37,666 nucleotides of DNA from an uncultured Eisenbergiella sp. (GTDB lineage Bacteria > Bacillota > Clostridia > Lachnospirales > Lachnospiraceae). Below are positions 17,902-27,126 of the stretch, piece by piece. Below the pieces are notes generated by a model. It searched no databases and had not been told where the DNA came from. It worked only from the letters and a program-made list of their open reading frames with translations. The first letter of the stretch is position 1. Each line of letters starts with the position of its first letter. The position numbers and the translations under genes are program-made. The stretch spans positions 1-37,666 of the forward strand of contig CANQUI010000021.1 of NCBI GenBank assembly GCA_947626995.1, given 5' to 3'.

Positions 17902-18414
17902 TTATCCTTTTCTTTTATCCGTCCCGCCGCGACAGGACAGGCGAAACAACAGATACCCCAGCATCGCGCCAAGACAGTTGAGTAAAATATCATCCACATC
18001 GAACGCGCCGAACGCGGTCATAAGCTGAAAGAACTCCACGGCCAGCACCAGGCAGAAGGCAACGCAAAACAGCGTCCATCCGTTCCGGATTTCTTTCCAA
18101 AAGAACGGAATCCCGAACCCCAGAGGGACAAAACAGAGCACATTGCCAAACAGATTCTCAAAACTGTTCAGCCGTCCCCAGTAGCGGACGTACATCCGAA
18201 TCGTCTGAAAGAGCGTGAAATTGGCGCTGCGCAATCCCTCCCGCACCACATTTTTCTCCTTCCACCGATCGGCAATGGCCGCCAGCTCAAAGAAAGGGTA
18301 TTTAAAAACGATCACCCGCAGCAAAAGCAAAAGGTAAAGCGCAAAAATCCCCTTTTGTATCCTCCGCACCCTGACGCTGCTCTTATCCGCCTCCGTATCG
18401 CGGACCTTTCCCAT
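17902..18414 (-). CDS. VanZ-like membrane protein
   Basis: 170 residues from the ATG at 18414 (GGAGG ten bases upstream; the longer frame overlaps the dehydrogenase gene). Predicted membrane helices at about 22-37, 92-110, 116-135 and 140-160. The segment with NLFGNVLCFVPLGFGIP, VEFFQLMT and FDVDDILLNCLGAMLGY is diagnostic of the VanZ family; VanZ proteins give low-level teicoplanin resistance in some hosts, but most chromosomal homologues have no known function. It follows a D-2-hydroxyacid dehydrogenase by 28 bases. Confidence 0.88.
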   Translation of the reverse strand: MGKVRDTEADKSSVRVRRIQKGIFALYLLLLLRVIVFKYPFFELAAIADRWKEKNVVREGLRSANFTLFQTIRMYVRYWGRLNSFENLFGNVLCFVPLGFGIPFFWKEIRNGWTLFCVAFCLVLAVEFFQLMTAFGAFDVDDILLNCLGAMLGYLLFRLSCRGGTDKRKG

Positions 18415-18442
18415 GCACCCAAACCTCCGCCGGGCGCCCTGC

Positions 18443-19432
18443 TCAGACGATCTGCCAGGGATTCTCCTTTCCCTGGGCAAACAGCCTGCAGCCGGTCAGA
18501 GAATCCCGTATGACGGTCTTTACCTCATTGTCGGTATAAAACGCCATGTGATGAGATACCGTCACATTCGGAAAGCTGCGCAGGAGCGCCAGTTCCCTGT
18601 GATTTAGGATATCATTTTTGCAGTCATAATAGTACAGTCCGAATTCATTTTCCACCACGTCCAGCGCCGCCGCGCCCACCTTTTTTTCCTCGATGGCATC
18701 AAGAAGGGCACCGGTATCGATCAGACTCCCCCGGGCCGTATTGATCAAAATGACGCCGTCTTTCATCTTCCCGATATTCTCTGCATTGATGAGATGAAAA
18801 TTGTCTTCGGTAAGCGGCATGTGCAGCGTGATCACATCGGCCTCTTTCCAGATCTGCTCCAGGGGCACATACGCCGCCTGCTTTCGGACGGTCTCATGTT
18901 CCTTTTTGTCGTGGGCCAGGATCCGGCAGCCGAATCCGGAAAGCTCCTGGATCACCGCGCTGCCGATGCGTCCGGTCCCGATCACGCCCACCGTCAGATC
19001 CCGCAGCTCTCTTCCCTGAATCCCGTGCAGCGTATAATCCTGCATTTCGGTCCGCTGCATAATCCGCTTCATGCGCCGGATGCTCATCAAAATCAGCATC
19101 ACCGTATAATCCGCCACGCCGTATGGCCCGTAGGGCGCGTTTCCCACACGGATGCCAAACTCCTTTGCCGCGTCCAGATCAATATGATCGTATCCGATGG
19201 TACGGGTCACCAGATATTTTACCCCGCAGGAGGCGAAGGCCTCCATCAGCGGCCGGTCCACCACGGAAGTGATCACGTTGACGCACAGACAGCCCCTTGC
19301 CAGCGCAGCGTTTTGCAGATTGGGCGCGTCCGGACAGGTCACCAGTTCTATGTCCAGCTCTTTGGCGTAATGCGCAAACCACTCCGTTTCATCAAAGGGA
19401 CGCAGATTATAAACCGCCACCTTCAGTTTCAT
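18443..19432 (-). CDS. D-2-hydroxyacid dehydrogenase (D-lactate dehydrogenase/VanH-like)
   Basis: NAD-dependent reductase of 2-oxoacids to D-2-hydroxyacids, 329 residues. The NAD-binding motif is GVIGTGRIGSA, the catalytic arginine is in NTARGSLID, the glutamate in VVENEFGLY and the histidine in VSHHMAF, the family's usual triad. TRTIGYDHIDLDAAKEFGI is typical of the D-lactate dehydrogenase/VanH group; hydroxyisocaproate dehydrogenase is an alternative. The ATG at 19432 has AGGAGG about nine bases upstream and overlaps the AI-2E-type gene by 26 bases. Likely role: pyruvate to D-lactate in fermentation. Confidence 0.88.
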   Translation of the reverse strand: MKLKVAVYNLRPFDETEWFAHYAKELDIELVTCPDAPNLQNAALARGCLCVNVITSVVDRPLMEAFASCGVKYLVTRTIGYDHIDLDAAKEFGIRVGNAPYGPYGVADYTVMLILMSIRRMKRIMQRTEMQDYTLHGIQGRELRDLTVGVIGTGRIGSAVIQELSGFGCRILAHDKKEHETVRKQAAYVPLEQIWKEADVITLHMPLTEDNFHLINAENIGKMKDGVILINTARGSLIDTGALLDAIEEKKVGAAALDVVENEFGLYYYDCKNDILNHRELALLRSFPNVTVSHHMAFYTDNEVKTVIRDSLTGCRLFAQGKENPWQIV

Positions 19433-20582
19433 CTTTGATTTCCTCCTTGTCCTCATCGGTCAGACGCCGAAACCGGTTGAAGCCGCTTATCAGAATCCGC
19501 AGGCTGTCTACCGTAGTGGAAAAAAATCCCGCCTGATACATATTCCGTAAGATGATTCCCACCGGAACGGCAATAATCATACCGAGCACGCCCCCGAACC
19601 GATACCCGATATAGAGTAAAAAAAGCGTGGGCAGCGCGGGGATCCCCACCGAGTCGCCGACAATCTTTGGCTGAATCAGCTGACGCGCCAGCTGGCCCAG
19701 TCCCCACAGGATCAAAAGGCCCGCGGCCATGGGAAAATTGCCGCCCAAAATCTGGACGACGGCCCAGGGCAGCAGTACCGCGCCCGCTCCAAAGACCGGC
19801 AGAAAGTCCAAAAGGGCGATCCCCAGGGCGATAAACGCCGCATACCGCACCCGCAGGATCAAAAAACCCGTCAGCAAAAGCAGATAGATCCAGATTTCGA
19901 TCTTAAACTGCGCCTTGAAGTATCCGCCCACAGCCCGTACCAGGCTCTGATACATCACTTCCCACTTCTGCCGCACCCCTTCCGGCGCGAAAGAATGAAA
20001 GAACCGCACGACCTCCTCCCTCTGCGCCACAAAGAAATAAGAGGAAAGCAGGCACATGATCAGGCCCACAAACATGGAAGGAATATTTTTGGCAAAGTTT
20101 CCCACCGCATCCAGAGTCGGGCTGCCAAGCCCGTCGGCAATGCCGCCCAGAAATTCCCCGAAGGAATCCGACAGCCCCTCCGCCGTACTTTGCAGCTGGG
20201 CGGGCAGATAACGGGAAAGATTCTCCCACGCATGTCCCGCGTGGGCCACGTCCTCCTGCAGGGAGACCCAAAGCTGCGGCAGATCCTGCACAAATCCCCG
20301 GCCCTCCCGGATCAGAAGACTCGCGCCCAGATACCCGGCGCCGATGATCAGCGCAATGACCGCGATGATGACAATGGCGGACCCCGCCTTCCTTTTGATC
20401 CTGAGCTTTTCATCCAGCAGCCGGACCAGCGGGTTGGCGATCATCGAAATGATCCAGCCGATCACAAAGGGCATGAAAAACCCGATCACGCGGGGCAGGA
20501 GGAAAATCGCCGCCAGCAAAATGACGCAGGCGGTCAGAAGATTCAGCGTCACCTTCACATACTTTTTATTCGGTCCTTTCAT
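19407..20582 (-). CDS. AI-2E transporter family protein (YtvI-like)
   Basis: 391-residue membrane protein of the AI-2E/PerM family. Eight or so hydrophobic segments are visible: two at the N-terminus (about 10-55), one near 58-80, then a long polar region, and a C-terminal bundle containing FLPVFGAGAVLLPWAV and the GIPALPTLFLLYIGYRFGGVLGMIIAVPVG block typical of the family. Closest type is the YtvI subgroup, which is linked to sporulation in Bacilli and Clostridia; ion or quorum-signal transport is known for other members. The ATG at 20582 has GGAGG upstream and overlaps engB by 17 bases. Confidence 0.87.
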   Translation of the reverse strand: MKGPNKKYVKVTLNLLTACVILLAAIFLLPRVIGFFMPFVIGWIISMIANPLVRLLDEKLRIKRKAGSAIVIIAVIALIIGAGYLGASLLIREGRGFVQDLPQLWVSLQEDVAHAGHAWENLSRYLPAQLQSTAEGLSDSFGEFLGGIADGLGSPTLDAVGNFAKNIPSMFVGLIMCLLSSYFFVAQREEVVRFFHSFAPEGVRQKWEVMYQSLVRAVGGYFKAQFKIEIWIYLLLLTGFLILRVRYAAFIALGIALLDFLPVFGAGAVLLPWAVVQILGGNFPMAAGLLILWGLGQLARQLIQPKIVGDSVGIPALPTLFLLYIGYRFGGVLGMIIAVPVGIILRNMYQAGFFSTTVDSLRILISGFNRFRRLTDEDKEEIKDETEGGGL

Positions 20583-21180
20583 CTTCCGTTCCCTCCGAGA
20601 GCAGGATATGATCCAGCAGTTCATAAATCTCCTCGCGCCCCTGTTTGGTGGTAGAAGAAAACGGGATCACGACGGCTTCTTTTCCCGTCTGCAGGGTCTT
20701 GCGGATGGCGAGGAGCCGGTTGGAGACCTGGCTTTTTTTGATCTTGTCCAGTTTGGTGGCGATGAGGATCGGCTCATACCCGTTATGCAAAATCCAACGG
20801 TACATTTTTTTGTCGTTTTCCGACGGATCGTGGCGGATATCCACCAACAGAAAAACCGCCCGCAGCTGCCGGGAGCTTTTCAGATACCGTTCCACCATCT
20901 TTCCCCACTGGGCCCGGATCTGTTCGTTTGCCCTGGTATACCCGTACCCCGGCAGATCCACCAGATAAAAAGTGTCGTTTACATGATAAAAGTTGATCGT
21001 CTGGGTCTTGCCCGGCTGCGCCGAGGTGCGGGCCAGGCTTTTGCGGTTCATGACCGCGTTGATGAGACTGGACTTTCCCACGTTGCTCTTTCCCGCAAAA
21101 GCCACCTCCGGCATCGTATGATCCGGCAGCTTGCTTGTGATCCCGCAGACGGTCTCAAGAGAGACATTTTGAATAATCAT
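20566..21180 (-). CDS. engB: Ribosome biogenesis GTPase EngB (YsxC/YihA)
   Basis: Small essential GTPase for 50S subunit assembly. The 204-residue product has G1 GKSNVGKSS (about 30-38), the threonine-rich G2 region TSAQPGKTQT, G3 DLPGYGY and G4 TKLDK. AGGAAAGG precedes the ATG. It lies 27 bases after lon, the conserved Firmicute position, and overlaps the downstream membrane-protein gene by 17 bases. Confidence 0.96.
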   Translation of the reverse strand: MIIQNVSLETVCGITSKLPDHTMPEVAFAGKSNVGKSSLINAVMNRKSLARTSAQPGKTQTINFYHVNDTFYLVDLPGYGYTRANEQIRAQWGKMVERYLKSSRQLRAVFLLVDIRHDPSENDKKMYRWILHNGYEPILIATKLDKIKKSQVSNRLLAIRKTLQTGKEAVVIPFSSTTKQGREEIYELLDHILLSEGTEDERTE

Positions 21181-21207
21181 ACAAACCCTTTCCTAAGGAT
21201 GCGCCCT

Positions 21208-23511
21208 TTATGCGAAAGCATACCGGACCACATCCTCCATGGTCTTTACAAAGATGACGGAAAGCCCCGACCGGATCTCCATAGAGATTTCCTCCACGTC
21301 CGGACGGTTCTGATCCGGCACCAAAACGGTTTTGATTCCCGCAGTCTTTGCCGCCAGCAGCTTTTCCTTCAGTCCTCCTATGGGCAGTACCCGGCCGCGC
21401 AGCGTGATCTCTCCCGTCATGGCCACATCCGCCCGCACCGGCGTTTTGGTCAGCGCCGAAAGCAGCGCCGTAGCCATGGTAATCCCTGCGGAAGGCCCGT
21501 CTTTTGGCACCGCTCCTTCTGGAATGTGCAAATGGAAATCGCTGTTTTTAAAGACCTTTTCCGGGATGTCATAACGGGAGGCCACCGAGCGGATATAGCT
21601 GATCCCCGTAAACGCCGATTCCTTCATCACGTCGCCCAATTGGCCGGTCAGCTCCACCTCGCCTTTTCCGGGCATCACGTTCACCTCGATCTGCAGCGTC
21701 TCCCCTCCCACGCTGGTCCACGCCAGACCGCGCACGATGCCGATCTCATTCTCCTGGTTGGCCGGAAGCGGCAGATACCGGCGTTTGCCCAGATAACCGG
21801 TCAGATTCTGTTTGGTCACGTGCACCGGCCCTTTCTTTCCCTTCAGGATTTCCCGGGCCGCCTTATAGCAGATCTCTCCGATTTTGCGCTCCAGCTCCCG
21901 GACGCCGGCTTCCCGCGTATAGGAAACAATGATGCCGCGCAGGGCGTTGTCGCTGATTGTCAGCTTTCCGTCGGAAAGGCCGCATTTTTCCAGTTGTTTT
22001 GGCAGCAGATACTTCCGGGCAATCTGAAACTTCTCGTTGGCCGTATACCCGGTGATCTCAATCACCTCCATGCGGTCCAGAAGCGGACGGGGAATGGATT
22101 CGGCAGAATTGGCTGTGGCCACAAAGAGCACCTGAGAAAGATCCAGGGGAAGTTCCAGATAATGATCCGTAAAACGGGCGTTTTGTTCGCCGTCCAGAAC
22201 CTCCAAAAGCGCCGAAGACACGTCTCCCCTGTAATCGGCGGAGACCTTATCCACCTCGTCCAAAAGCATCAGCGGATTTTTGACCCCGACCTTTTGCAGG
22301 GCGGCCGCGACGCGGCCCGGCATGGCGCCGATATAGGTGCGCCTGTGCCCGCGGATCTCCGCCTCGTCCCGCACGCCTCCCAGACAGATCCGCACATATT
22401 TCCTGTTCAACGCCTCCGCCACGCTTCTGGCAATGGAGGTTTTGCCCGTTCCCGGCGGTCCCACCAGACACAAAATCGGACTGTCCGCGCGCCGGCTCAA
22501 GGCGCGGACGGCCAGAAATCCCAGGATCCGCTCCTTTACCTGTGTAAGGCCGTAATGATCCCGCTCCAGAATTTCTTCCGCCCGCGCAAGATCCGTATTG
22601 TCCCGGGTCGCCTTACTCCAGGGCATTTCCAGAAGCGTCTCGATGTATGTCTGCTCCACGCTGTATTCCGCACTGGAGCCGCCCAGCGATTTCAACCGCT
22701 CGATATGCTTTTCGATCTGTTCTTTGATCTGTTCAGGAGCCTTTAATCCCTCCAGCTTCTCCTCATATTCCTTCCATTCGGACCGGCCGTCCTCTCCCAG
22801 CTCCTTTCGGATATATTGCAGCTGTTCCCGCAGGATATAATCCTTCTGATTCTTATCCACCCGTTCCTTGATCTGTTTGGCCAGCTCCGAGCGGATCTGC
22901 GCCGCCTCAATCTCTTCGGTGAGAATCACGGAAAGCGTTTCATACCGTTGGGAAACGGGTACCGCATCCAGAACCTGCTGTTTTTTCTGATACCCCACCG
23001 GAATACATTCCGCGATCTGATCCAGCATCTGCCCAAGATCGGTCAGATCCTCCAGATGACGCAGCAGACTGCGTCCGGCTCTGGGATAAACGGTACAATA
23101 GCGGGCAAACAACTGACGGATTTCTTCCGTCATGACGGCGCTTTTTTGTTCCTGGACCGCCTCGGTTTCGGGACGGTCCACGTCCGCCATCAGATATTCG
23201 TCATGCTCCTCCTGCAGCCCGCACAAAAGCCCGCGGTCCTGTCCTTCCACCATCACCCGCACCAGATTGTCGGGCAGACGGGTCACCTGGCAGACCCGCG
23301 CGATACAACCGGTGGCATACAGATCCGAAAATTCCGGTTCCTCGATCTCTTCGTTTTTCTGGGTCACCAGAAAAATCCGCTGGTCCGAGGCCATAGCTGC
23401 CTCCACCGCCCGGACGGACTGCATTTTACTTAAATCAAAATGGATCATCATGCCCGGCAGGACCACCGCTTCCCGCAGCGCCACCGCCGGCAGCCATTCT
23501 CTGTTTTCCAT
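21208..23511 (-). CDS. lon: ATP-dependent Lon protease
   Basis: Cytoplasmic AAA+ serine protease that degrades misfolded and regulatory proteins. About 767 residues: N-terminal LON substrate-binding domain, coiled region (about 195-300), AAA+ domain with Walker [10 protein letters not shown] and Walker [10 protein letters not shown], and a C-terminal protease domain with Ser674 in KDGPSAG and Lys717 in GGLKEK as the catalytic pair. I prefer the ATG at 23511 ([10 protein letters not shown]); an in-frame GTG at 23535 would add eight residues. Neither has an ideally spaced ribosome site (GGAG lies 12 bases before the ATG). Repeats and hairpins lie in the 92-base gap after clpX. Confidence 0.95.
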   Translation of the reverse strand: MENREWLPAVALREAVVLPGMMIHFDLSKMQSVRAVEAAMASDQRIFLVTQKNEEIEEPEFSDLYATGCIARVCQVTRLPDNLVRVMVEGQDRGLLCGLQEEHDEYLMADVDRPETEAVQEQKSAVMTEEIRQLFARYCTVYPRAGRSLLRHLEDLTDLGQMLDQIAECIPVGYQKKQQVLDAVPVSQRYETLSVILTEEIEAAQIRSELAKQIKERVDKNQKDYILREQLQYIRKELGEDGRSEWKEYEEKLEGLKAPEQIKEQIEKHIERLKSLGGSSAEYSVEQTYIETLLEMPWSKATRDNTDLARAEEILERDHYGLTQVKERILGFLAVRALSRRADSPILCLVGPPGTGKTSIARSVAEALNRKYVRICLGGVRDEAEIRGHRRTYIGAMPGRVAAALQKVGVKNPLMLLDEVDKVSADYRGDVSSALLEVLDGEQNARFTDHYLELPLDLSQVLFVATANSAESIPRPLLDRMEVIEITGYTANEKFQIARKYLLPKQLEKCGLSDGKLTISDNALRGIIVSYTREAGVRELERKIGEICYKAAREILKGKKGPVHVTKQNLTGYLGKRRYLPLPANQENEIGIVRGLAWTSVGGETLQIEVNVMPGKGEVELTGQLGDVMKESAFTGISYIRSVASRYDIPEKVFKNSDFHLHIPEGAVPKDGPSAGITMATALLSALTKTPVRADVAMTGEITLRGRVLPIGGLKEKLLAAKTAGIKTVLVPDQNRPDVEEISMEIRSGLSVIFVKTMEDVVRYAFA

Positions 23512-23573
23512 ACTCGTCAAACGCTCCAGACTCACGGGCGAAACGCTGTGCGAAACGCCCTCACATGAAACGA

Positions 23574-23595
23574 ACGCCGCCCGTAAAGGCGGCGT
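23574..23595 (-). terminator. Hairpin between clpX and lon
   Basis: Minus strand ACGCCGCC, loop TTTACG, GGCGGCGT followed by TCGTTT. The perfect eight-base-pair stem is terminator-like, but the U run is interrupted, so partial termination or RNA protection at the end of clpX is more likely. Confidence 0.45.
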
Positions 23596-23603
23596 AAAAC
23601 AAT

Positions 23604-24881
23604 CTATTTTGCCTCTTTGAAACCGTCAAGAAGTCCCTGGATCTCTTTTCGCACCACCATCGGTTCGCTCGTTCCTTCTACGGCTTCTTTTGTCACGATG
23701 CACTGTGTAATGGTGGGATCGGAAGGAATCTGATACATGATATCCATCATCGCCTTTTCCATGATGGAACGCAGTCCTCTCGCCCCGGTCTTTTGTGCCA
23801 GCGCCAGGTCGGCGATGGCTTCCACCGCCTCTTTTTCAAACGTCAGCTTCACATGATCGTAACCGAATAATTTCTGATACTGCTTTACCAGCGCGTTCTT
23901 TGGCTCGTTTAAGATGCGGATAAACGCCTCCCGGTCCAGGCCGTGCAGACCCACGCTGATGGGAACGCGGCCCACAAATTCCGGGATCAGGCCGAATCGG
24001 ACCAGATCCTGCGGAATCACCTGGGCGTAGAGCTCCCCGATATCCTTCGCCCTGCCGGAGGTGATTTGGGCGTTAAACCCGATGCTCTTTTGATCCAGCC
24101 GCGTCTCCACAATGCGGTCGATCCCGTCAAAGGCCCCGCCGCAGATAAAGAGGATATTGGTGGTATCAATCTGGATCAGCTCCTGCTGGGGATGCTTGCG
24201 GCCGCCCTGCGGAGGCACGCTGGCCACCGTTCCCTCGATAATCTTTAACAGCGCCTGTTGAACTCCTTCGCCGGATACATCCCGGGTGATCGACACGTTC
24301 TCGCCCTTTTTGCTGATTTTGTCAATCTCGTCAATATAGATAATGCCAAGCTGCGCGCGCTCCACATCATAATCCGCGGCCTGAATGAGCTTTAACAGGA
24401 TATTCTCCACATCCTCGCCCACATAACCGGCCTCCGTCAGCGTCGTGGCGTCCGCAATCGCAAACGGCACGTTGATGATCTTGGCCAGCGTCTGGGCGAT
24501 ATAGGTCTTGCCGCAGCCGGTGGGCCCCAGCATAATGATATTGGACTTCTGCAGCTCCACATCGTCCTTGTCGTCTTTTGTCGTCACCCGCTTATAGTGA
24601 TTGTATACCGCCACGGACAGGACCTTCTTGGCCTCCTCCTGCCCGATCACATATTCGTCAAGAAATTCTTTGATCTGGACCGGTTTTAAAAGATTGATCT
24701 CCCGGGGATCCTTTTTGGGTTCCTCTTCGTCATATCCCTCTTCAATGATCTCCGCGCAGATATCCACACACTCGTCGCAGATATAAACGCCGTCCGGCCC
24801 GGCGATCAGCCGGTGGACCTGATCCTGGGTCTTATGACAAAACGAGCACCTGACCTGATCATCCGAAATTCTGCCTGCCAT
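23604..24881 (-). CDS. clpX: ClpX ATPase subunit of the ClpXP protease
   Basis: AAA+ unfoldase that feeds substrates into ClpP. The 425-residue product has the N-terminal zinc-binding domain (CSFC and CDECVDIC), Walker A GPTGCGKT, Walker [10 protein letters not shown], and the tripeptide IGF in DQKSIGFNA, the loop that docks onto Clp[12 protein letters not shown] is the sensor-2 region. I chose the ATG at 24881 with GGAG seven bases upstream; the GTG one codon earlier is possible. It follows clpP by 14 bases. Confidence 0.97.
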   Translation of the reverse strand: MAGRISDDQVRCSFCHKTQDQVHRLIAGPDGVYICDECVDICAEIIEEGYDEEEPKKDPREINLLKPVQIKEFLDEYVIGQEEAKKVLSVAVYNHYKRVTTKDDKDDVELQKSNIIMLGPTGCGKTYIAQTLAKIINVPFAIADATTLTEAGYVGEDVENILLKLIQAADYDVERAQLGIIYIDEIDKISKKGENVSITRDVSGEGVQQALLKIIEGTVASVPPQGGRKHPQQELIQIDTTNILFICGGAFDGIDRIVETRLDQKSIGFNAQITSGRAKDIGELYAQVIPQDLVRFGLIPEFVGRVPISVGLHGLDREAFIRILNEPKNALVKQYQKLFGYDHVKLTFEKEAVEAIADLALAQKTGARGLRSIMEKAMMDIMYQIPSDPTITQCIVTKEAVEGTSEPMVVRKEIQGLLDGFKEAK

Positions 24882-24895
24882 CACAAACTCCTTTT

Positions 24896-25492
24896 TTAGT
24901 TCTGAGAATCCTCATGGGAAGAAATCACCATATCGATCAGACCGTACGCTTTGGCTTCCTCCGCGGTCTTCCAGTTGTCCCGCTCCGTATCCGCGGCGAT
25001 TACCTCATATTCCTTTCCGGTATTCTCCGCCATAATCCGGTTCATGCGCTCTTTGATCTTCAGGATATGCTTCGCGTTGATTTCAATATCCGTCGCCTGC
25101 CCCTGGGCGCCCCCAAGAGGCTGATGGATCATGATCTCCGCGTTGGGAAGCGCCATCCGCTTGCCCTTCGTACCACCCGCCAGCAGGAAGGCGCCCATGC
25201 TGGCCGCCATGCCGATACAGATCGTGGACACATCGCATTTGATGTATTTCATCGTATCGTAGATCGCCATTCCCGCGGAAATGGAACCGCCGGGGCTGTT
25301 GATATACAAATGAATGTCCTTATCCGGATCCTCGGATTCCAGGAAAAGGAGCTGGGCCACCACAAGGCTTGCCGTCACATCGTTGACTTCTTCGCCCAGA
25401 AAAATGATCCTTTCCTTTAACAGTCTGGAGTAAATGTCGTAGGAACGCTCCCCGCGGCTCGTCTGCTCGATGACGTAAGGTACTAAACTCAT
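24896..25492 (-). CDS. clpP: ClpP proteolytic subunit
   Basis: Self-compartmentalised serine protease forming the tetradecameric chamber of ClpXP. The catalytic residues are Ser98 (GMAASMGAF), His123 (MIHQPLGG) and Asp172 (TERDNW), and the 198-residue length is standard. GGAGGG precedes the ATG. It is 12 bases after tig and 14 before clpX; no CtsR-type operator was seen near it. Confidence 0.97.
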   Translation of the reverse strand: MSLVPYVIEQTSRGERSYDIYSRLLKERIIFLGEEVNDVTASLVVAQLLFLESEDPDKDIHLYINSPGGSISAGMAIYDTMKYIKCDVSTICIGMAASMGAFLLAGGTKGKRMALPNAEIMIHQPLGGAQGQATDIEINAKHILKIKERMNRIMAENTGKEYEVIAADTERDNWKTAEEAKAYGLIDMVISSHEDSQN

Positions 25493-25504
25493 AGCTTACC
25501 CTCC

Positions 25505-26791
25505 TTATTTTTCCACGGCGTTTTCGACCACAAACTCAGAGGCTTTTTTCACAGCCAGATCCTCCATGATCTGCTTTTTGCCGTTCTCTCCCATAATCTC
25601 TTTGATCTTATCCGCTTCCATCTGGTACATGCCGGCCATTCTGTCCACTTCCGCCTCGTATTCCTCTTCGGTGGCCTTGATATCCTCCGCCACCACAACG
25701 GCCTCCAGCACCAATCTGGATTTGATCCTGCGCTCCGCCTGCGGTTTCATCTGCTCCACCAGCCCTTCGTAATTCATGCCGGTAAACTGAAAATACTGCT
25801 CCACGGTCAGGCCCTGCATCTGGATCCGCTGGGAAAAATCATCCGCCATCTGGCGCTGCTGGGTCTCCACCATGGCGTCGGGGATCTCCATCTTCGCGTC
25901 CTCAATGATCGCCGTAACCACCGCGTCTTCCTTCTTTTCCCGGGCCTCATTGGCCTTTCTCTCTTCCAGTTTTTTACGGATGTCCGCTTTATATTCTTCC
26001 AGCGTATCAAATTCGGAAACTTCTCCCGCAAATTCATCGTCCAGCGCCGGAAGCTGCTTTTCTTTGATTTCTTTTACCGTCACATGGAACACGGCCGGTT
26101 TGCCCGCCAGCTCCTTTGCCTGATACTCCTCCGGGAAGGTTACGTTCACGTCACAGGAATCCCCGGTGTTCTTTCCGATCAACTGCTCTTCAAAAGTATC
26201 AATAAAGGAATGGGAACCGATGGTCAGGCTGTAATTCTCGCCTTTGCCGCCCTCAAACGCCGTGCCGTCCACAAAGCCTTCAAAGTCGATCACCGCCACG
26301 TCTCCGTCCGCGATCGGCCGGCCATCTACGGTCACGGTCCTGGCATTGTTCTCCTGCTGCCGCTTTAAATCCTCCTCGATCTCCTCGTCGGAGACGGTGG
26401 TATCCGCTTTTTCCACCTGGATCCCTTTGTATTTTCCAAGCGTCACCTCGGGTTTTAACGCGACCTCCGCGGTAAAGATAAAGTCCTTGCCTTCCTCGAT
26501 CTGCGTCACATCCACCTTGGGGGAGGAAACGATGGTCTCGCTACATTCCTCCAGCGCCTTCTCATACGCGCCGGGAATCACGGCGTTGGCCGCGTCCTCA
26601 TAGAAAACGCCCTTGCCGTACATTTTCTCGATCATCTTCCGGGGCACCTTGCCCTTACGGAATCCGGGCACCTGAAACCGGTTTTTGTTTTTCTGATACG
26701 CTTCCTCTAAGGCGTGGGAAAACTCCTCCGCCGAAACCTCAATGGTCAGTTTTGCCATATTCTTTTCGAGTTTTTCAACCTGTAAACTCAT
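25505..26791 (-). CDS. tig: Trigger factor chaperone
   Basis: Ribosome-bound peptidyl-prolyl isomerase that shelters nascent chains. The 428-residue product has the N-terminal ribosome-binding domain with GFRKGKVPR (about 43-51), the FKBP-type domain (DGDVAVIDFEGFVDG through VTFPEEYQAKELAGKPAVF), and a long helical C-terminal chaperone region. The ATG at 26791 follows AGGAGG by nine bases; the longer frame to 26854 runs into the leader hairpin. It is the first gene of the tig-clpP-clpX-lon-engB run, with a clear promoter. Confidence 0.96.
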   Translation of the reverse strand: MSLQVEKLEKNMAKLTIEVSAEEFSHALEEAYQKNKNRFQVPGFRKGKVPRKMIEKMYGKGVFYEDAANAVIPGAYEKALEECSETIVSSPKVDVTQIEEGKDFIFTAEVALKPEVTLGKYKGIQVEKADTTVSDEEIEEDLKRQQENNARTVTVDGRPIADGDVAVIDFEGFVDGTAFEGGKGENYSLTIGSHSFIDTFEEQLIGKNTGDSCDVNVTFPEEYQAKELAGKPAVFHVTVKEIKEKQLPALDDEFAGEVSEFDTLEEYKADIRKKLEERKANEAREKKEDAVVTAIIEDAKMEIPDAMVETQQRQMADDFSQRIQMQGLTVEQYFQFTGMNYEGLVEQMKPQAERRIKSRLVLEAVVVAEDIKATEEEYEAEVDRMAGMYQMEADKIKEIMGENGKKQIMEDLAVKKASEFVVENAVEK

Positions 26792-26829
26792 TCTGTAAAT
26801 CCTCCTCGTTCCTTGTATTCCTTTTACCC

Positions 26830-26851
26830 GTATGCCCGCAAGAGGGCATAC
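26830..26851 (-). other. Hairpin in the tig leader
   Basis: Minus strand GTATGCCC, loop TCTTGC, GGGCATAC: a perfect eight-base-pair stem between the tig promoter and its ribosome site. No U run follows. It may stabilise the mRNA or tune translation. Confidence 0.5.
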
Positions 26852-26867
26852 CAACAGTCATTTTACG

Positions 26868-26897
26868 ATTATAACATACCCTGCAAAAAAATGCCAG
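26868..26897 (-). promoter_or_regulatory. Sigma-A promoter of tig (extended -10)
   Basis: Minus strand CTGGCA (26897-26892), 18 bases, TATAAT (26873-26868), with TATG one base before the -10 as an extended -10. It drives the long minus-strand run towards 11929. Confidence 0.7.
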
Positions 26898-26931
26898 TAT
26901 TTTTATCAGGGAACTTTACGGTTCTGAAATT

Positions 26932-26960
26932 TTGCCATTAACTACCATAATAATTAAAAA
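26932..26960 (+). promoter_or_regulatory. Candidate promoter(s) ahead of the SASP leader
   Basis: Two overlapping readings. TTGCCA (26932-26937), 17 bases, TAAAAA (26955-26960) is a possible sigma-A promoter. CATAATA (26946-26952) matches the forespore SigG -10 CATWHTA, but a proper GHATR -35 at the right distance is not seen. Either would start transcription just before the folded element at 26981. Confidence 0.35.
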
Positions 26961-26980
26961 ATCGACGTACATACTAAGAC

Positions 26981-27067
26981 CAAGATAAGCCGCGACAAAA
27001 GCGTGAGCCAAAAGCGGGCATCTGCAGAGCCTGCCGCAGGGTAAGCGCGGTCGATGCGCTTATCTTG
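26981..27067 (+). ncRNA. Unidentified structured RNA element upstream of the SASP gene
   Basis: CAAGATAAGC (26981-26990) and GCTTATCTTG (27058-27067) form a perfect ten-base-pair closing stem. Inside, CGAC (26993-26996) pairs with GTCG (27050-27053), and GCGGGCA (about 27014-27020) pairs with TGCCGC with one bulged G around a loop holding the palindrome TCTGCAGA. A second small hairpin (CACAGACC / GGCTGTG) follows at about 27072-27090. The strand is assumed from the downstream gene. It matches no riboswitch, ribozyme, 6S, SRP or tmRNA consensus that I know. It could also be a palindromic DNA repeat. Confidence 0.4.
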
Positions 27068-27126
27068 CGGGCACAGACCGTCTGGCTGTGTCAAAAAGAA
27101 AACGGCAAGTTTGGAGGTGAATGAAA

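Noticed and set aside
17902-19432. Glycopeptide-resistance (van) cluster
   Set aside because: No D-Ala-D-Lac ligase, VanX or VanRS genes; only family-level similarity of two neighbours.
20344-22746. 800-codon plus-strand open frame opposite lon, engB and the YtvI-like gene
   Set aside because: It is antisense to three clear genes, rich in His, Arg and Pro, has no family pattern, and reflects the GC-rich third positions of the real genes.
26981-27067. MITE or insertion-sequence end
   Set aside because: The inverted repeats have no flanking target duplication that I can see and no second copy in the window, though a genome-wide repeat cannot be excluded.
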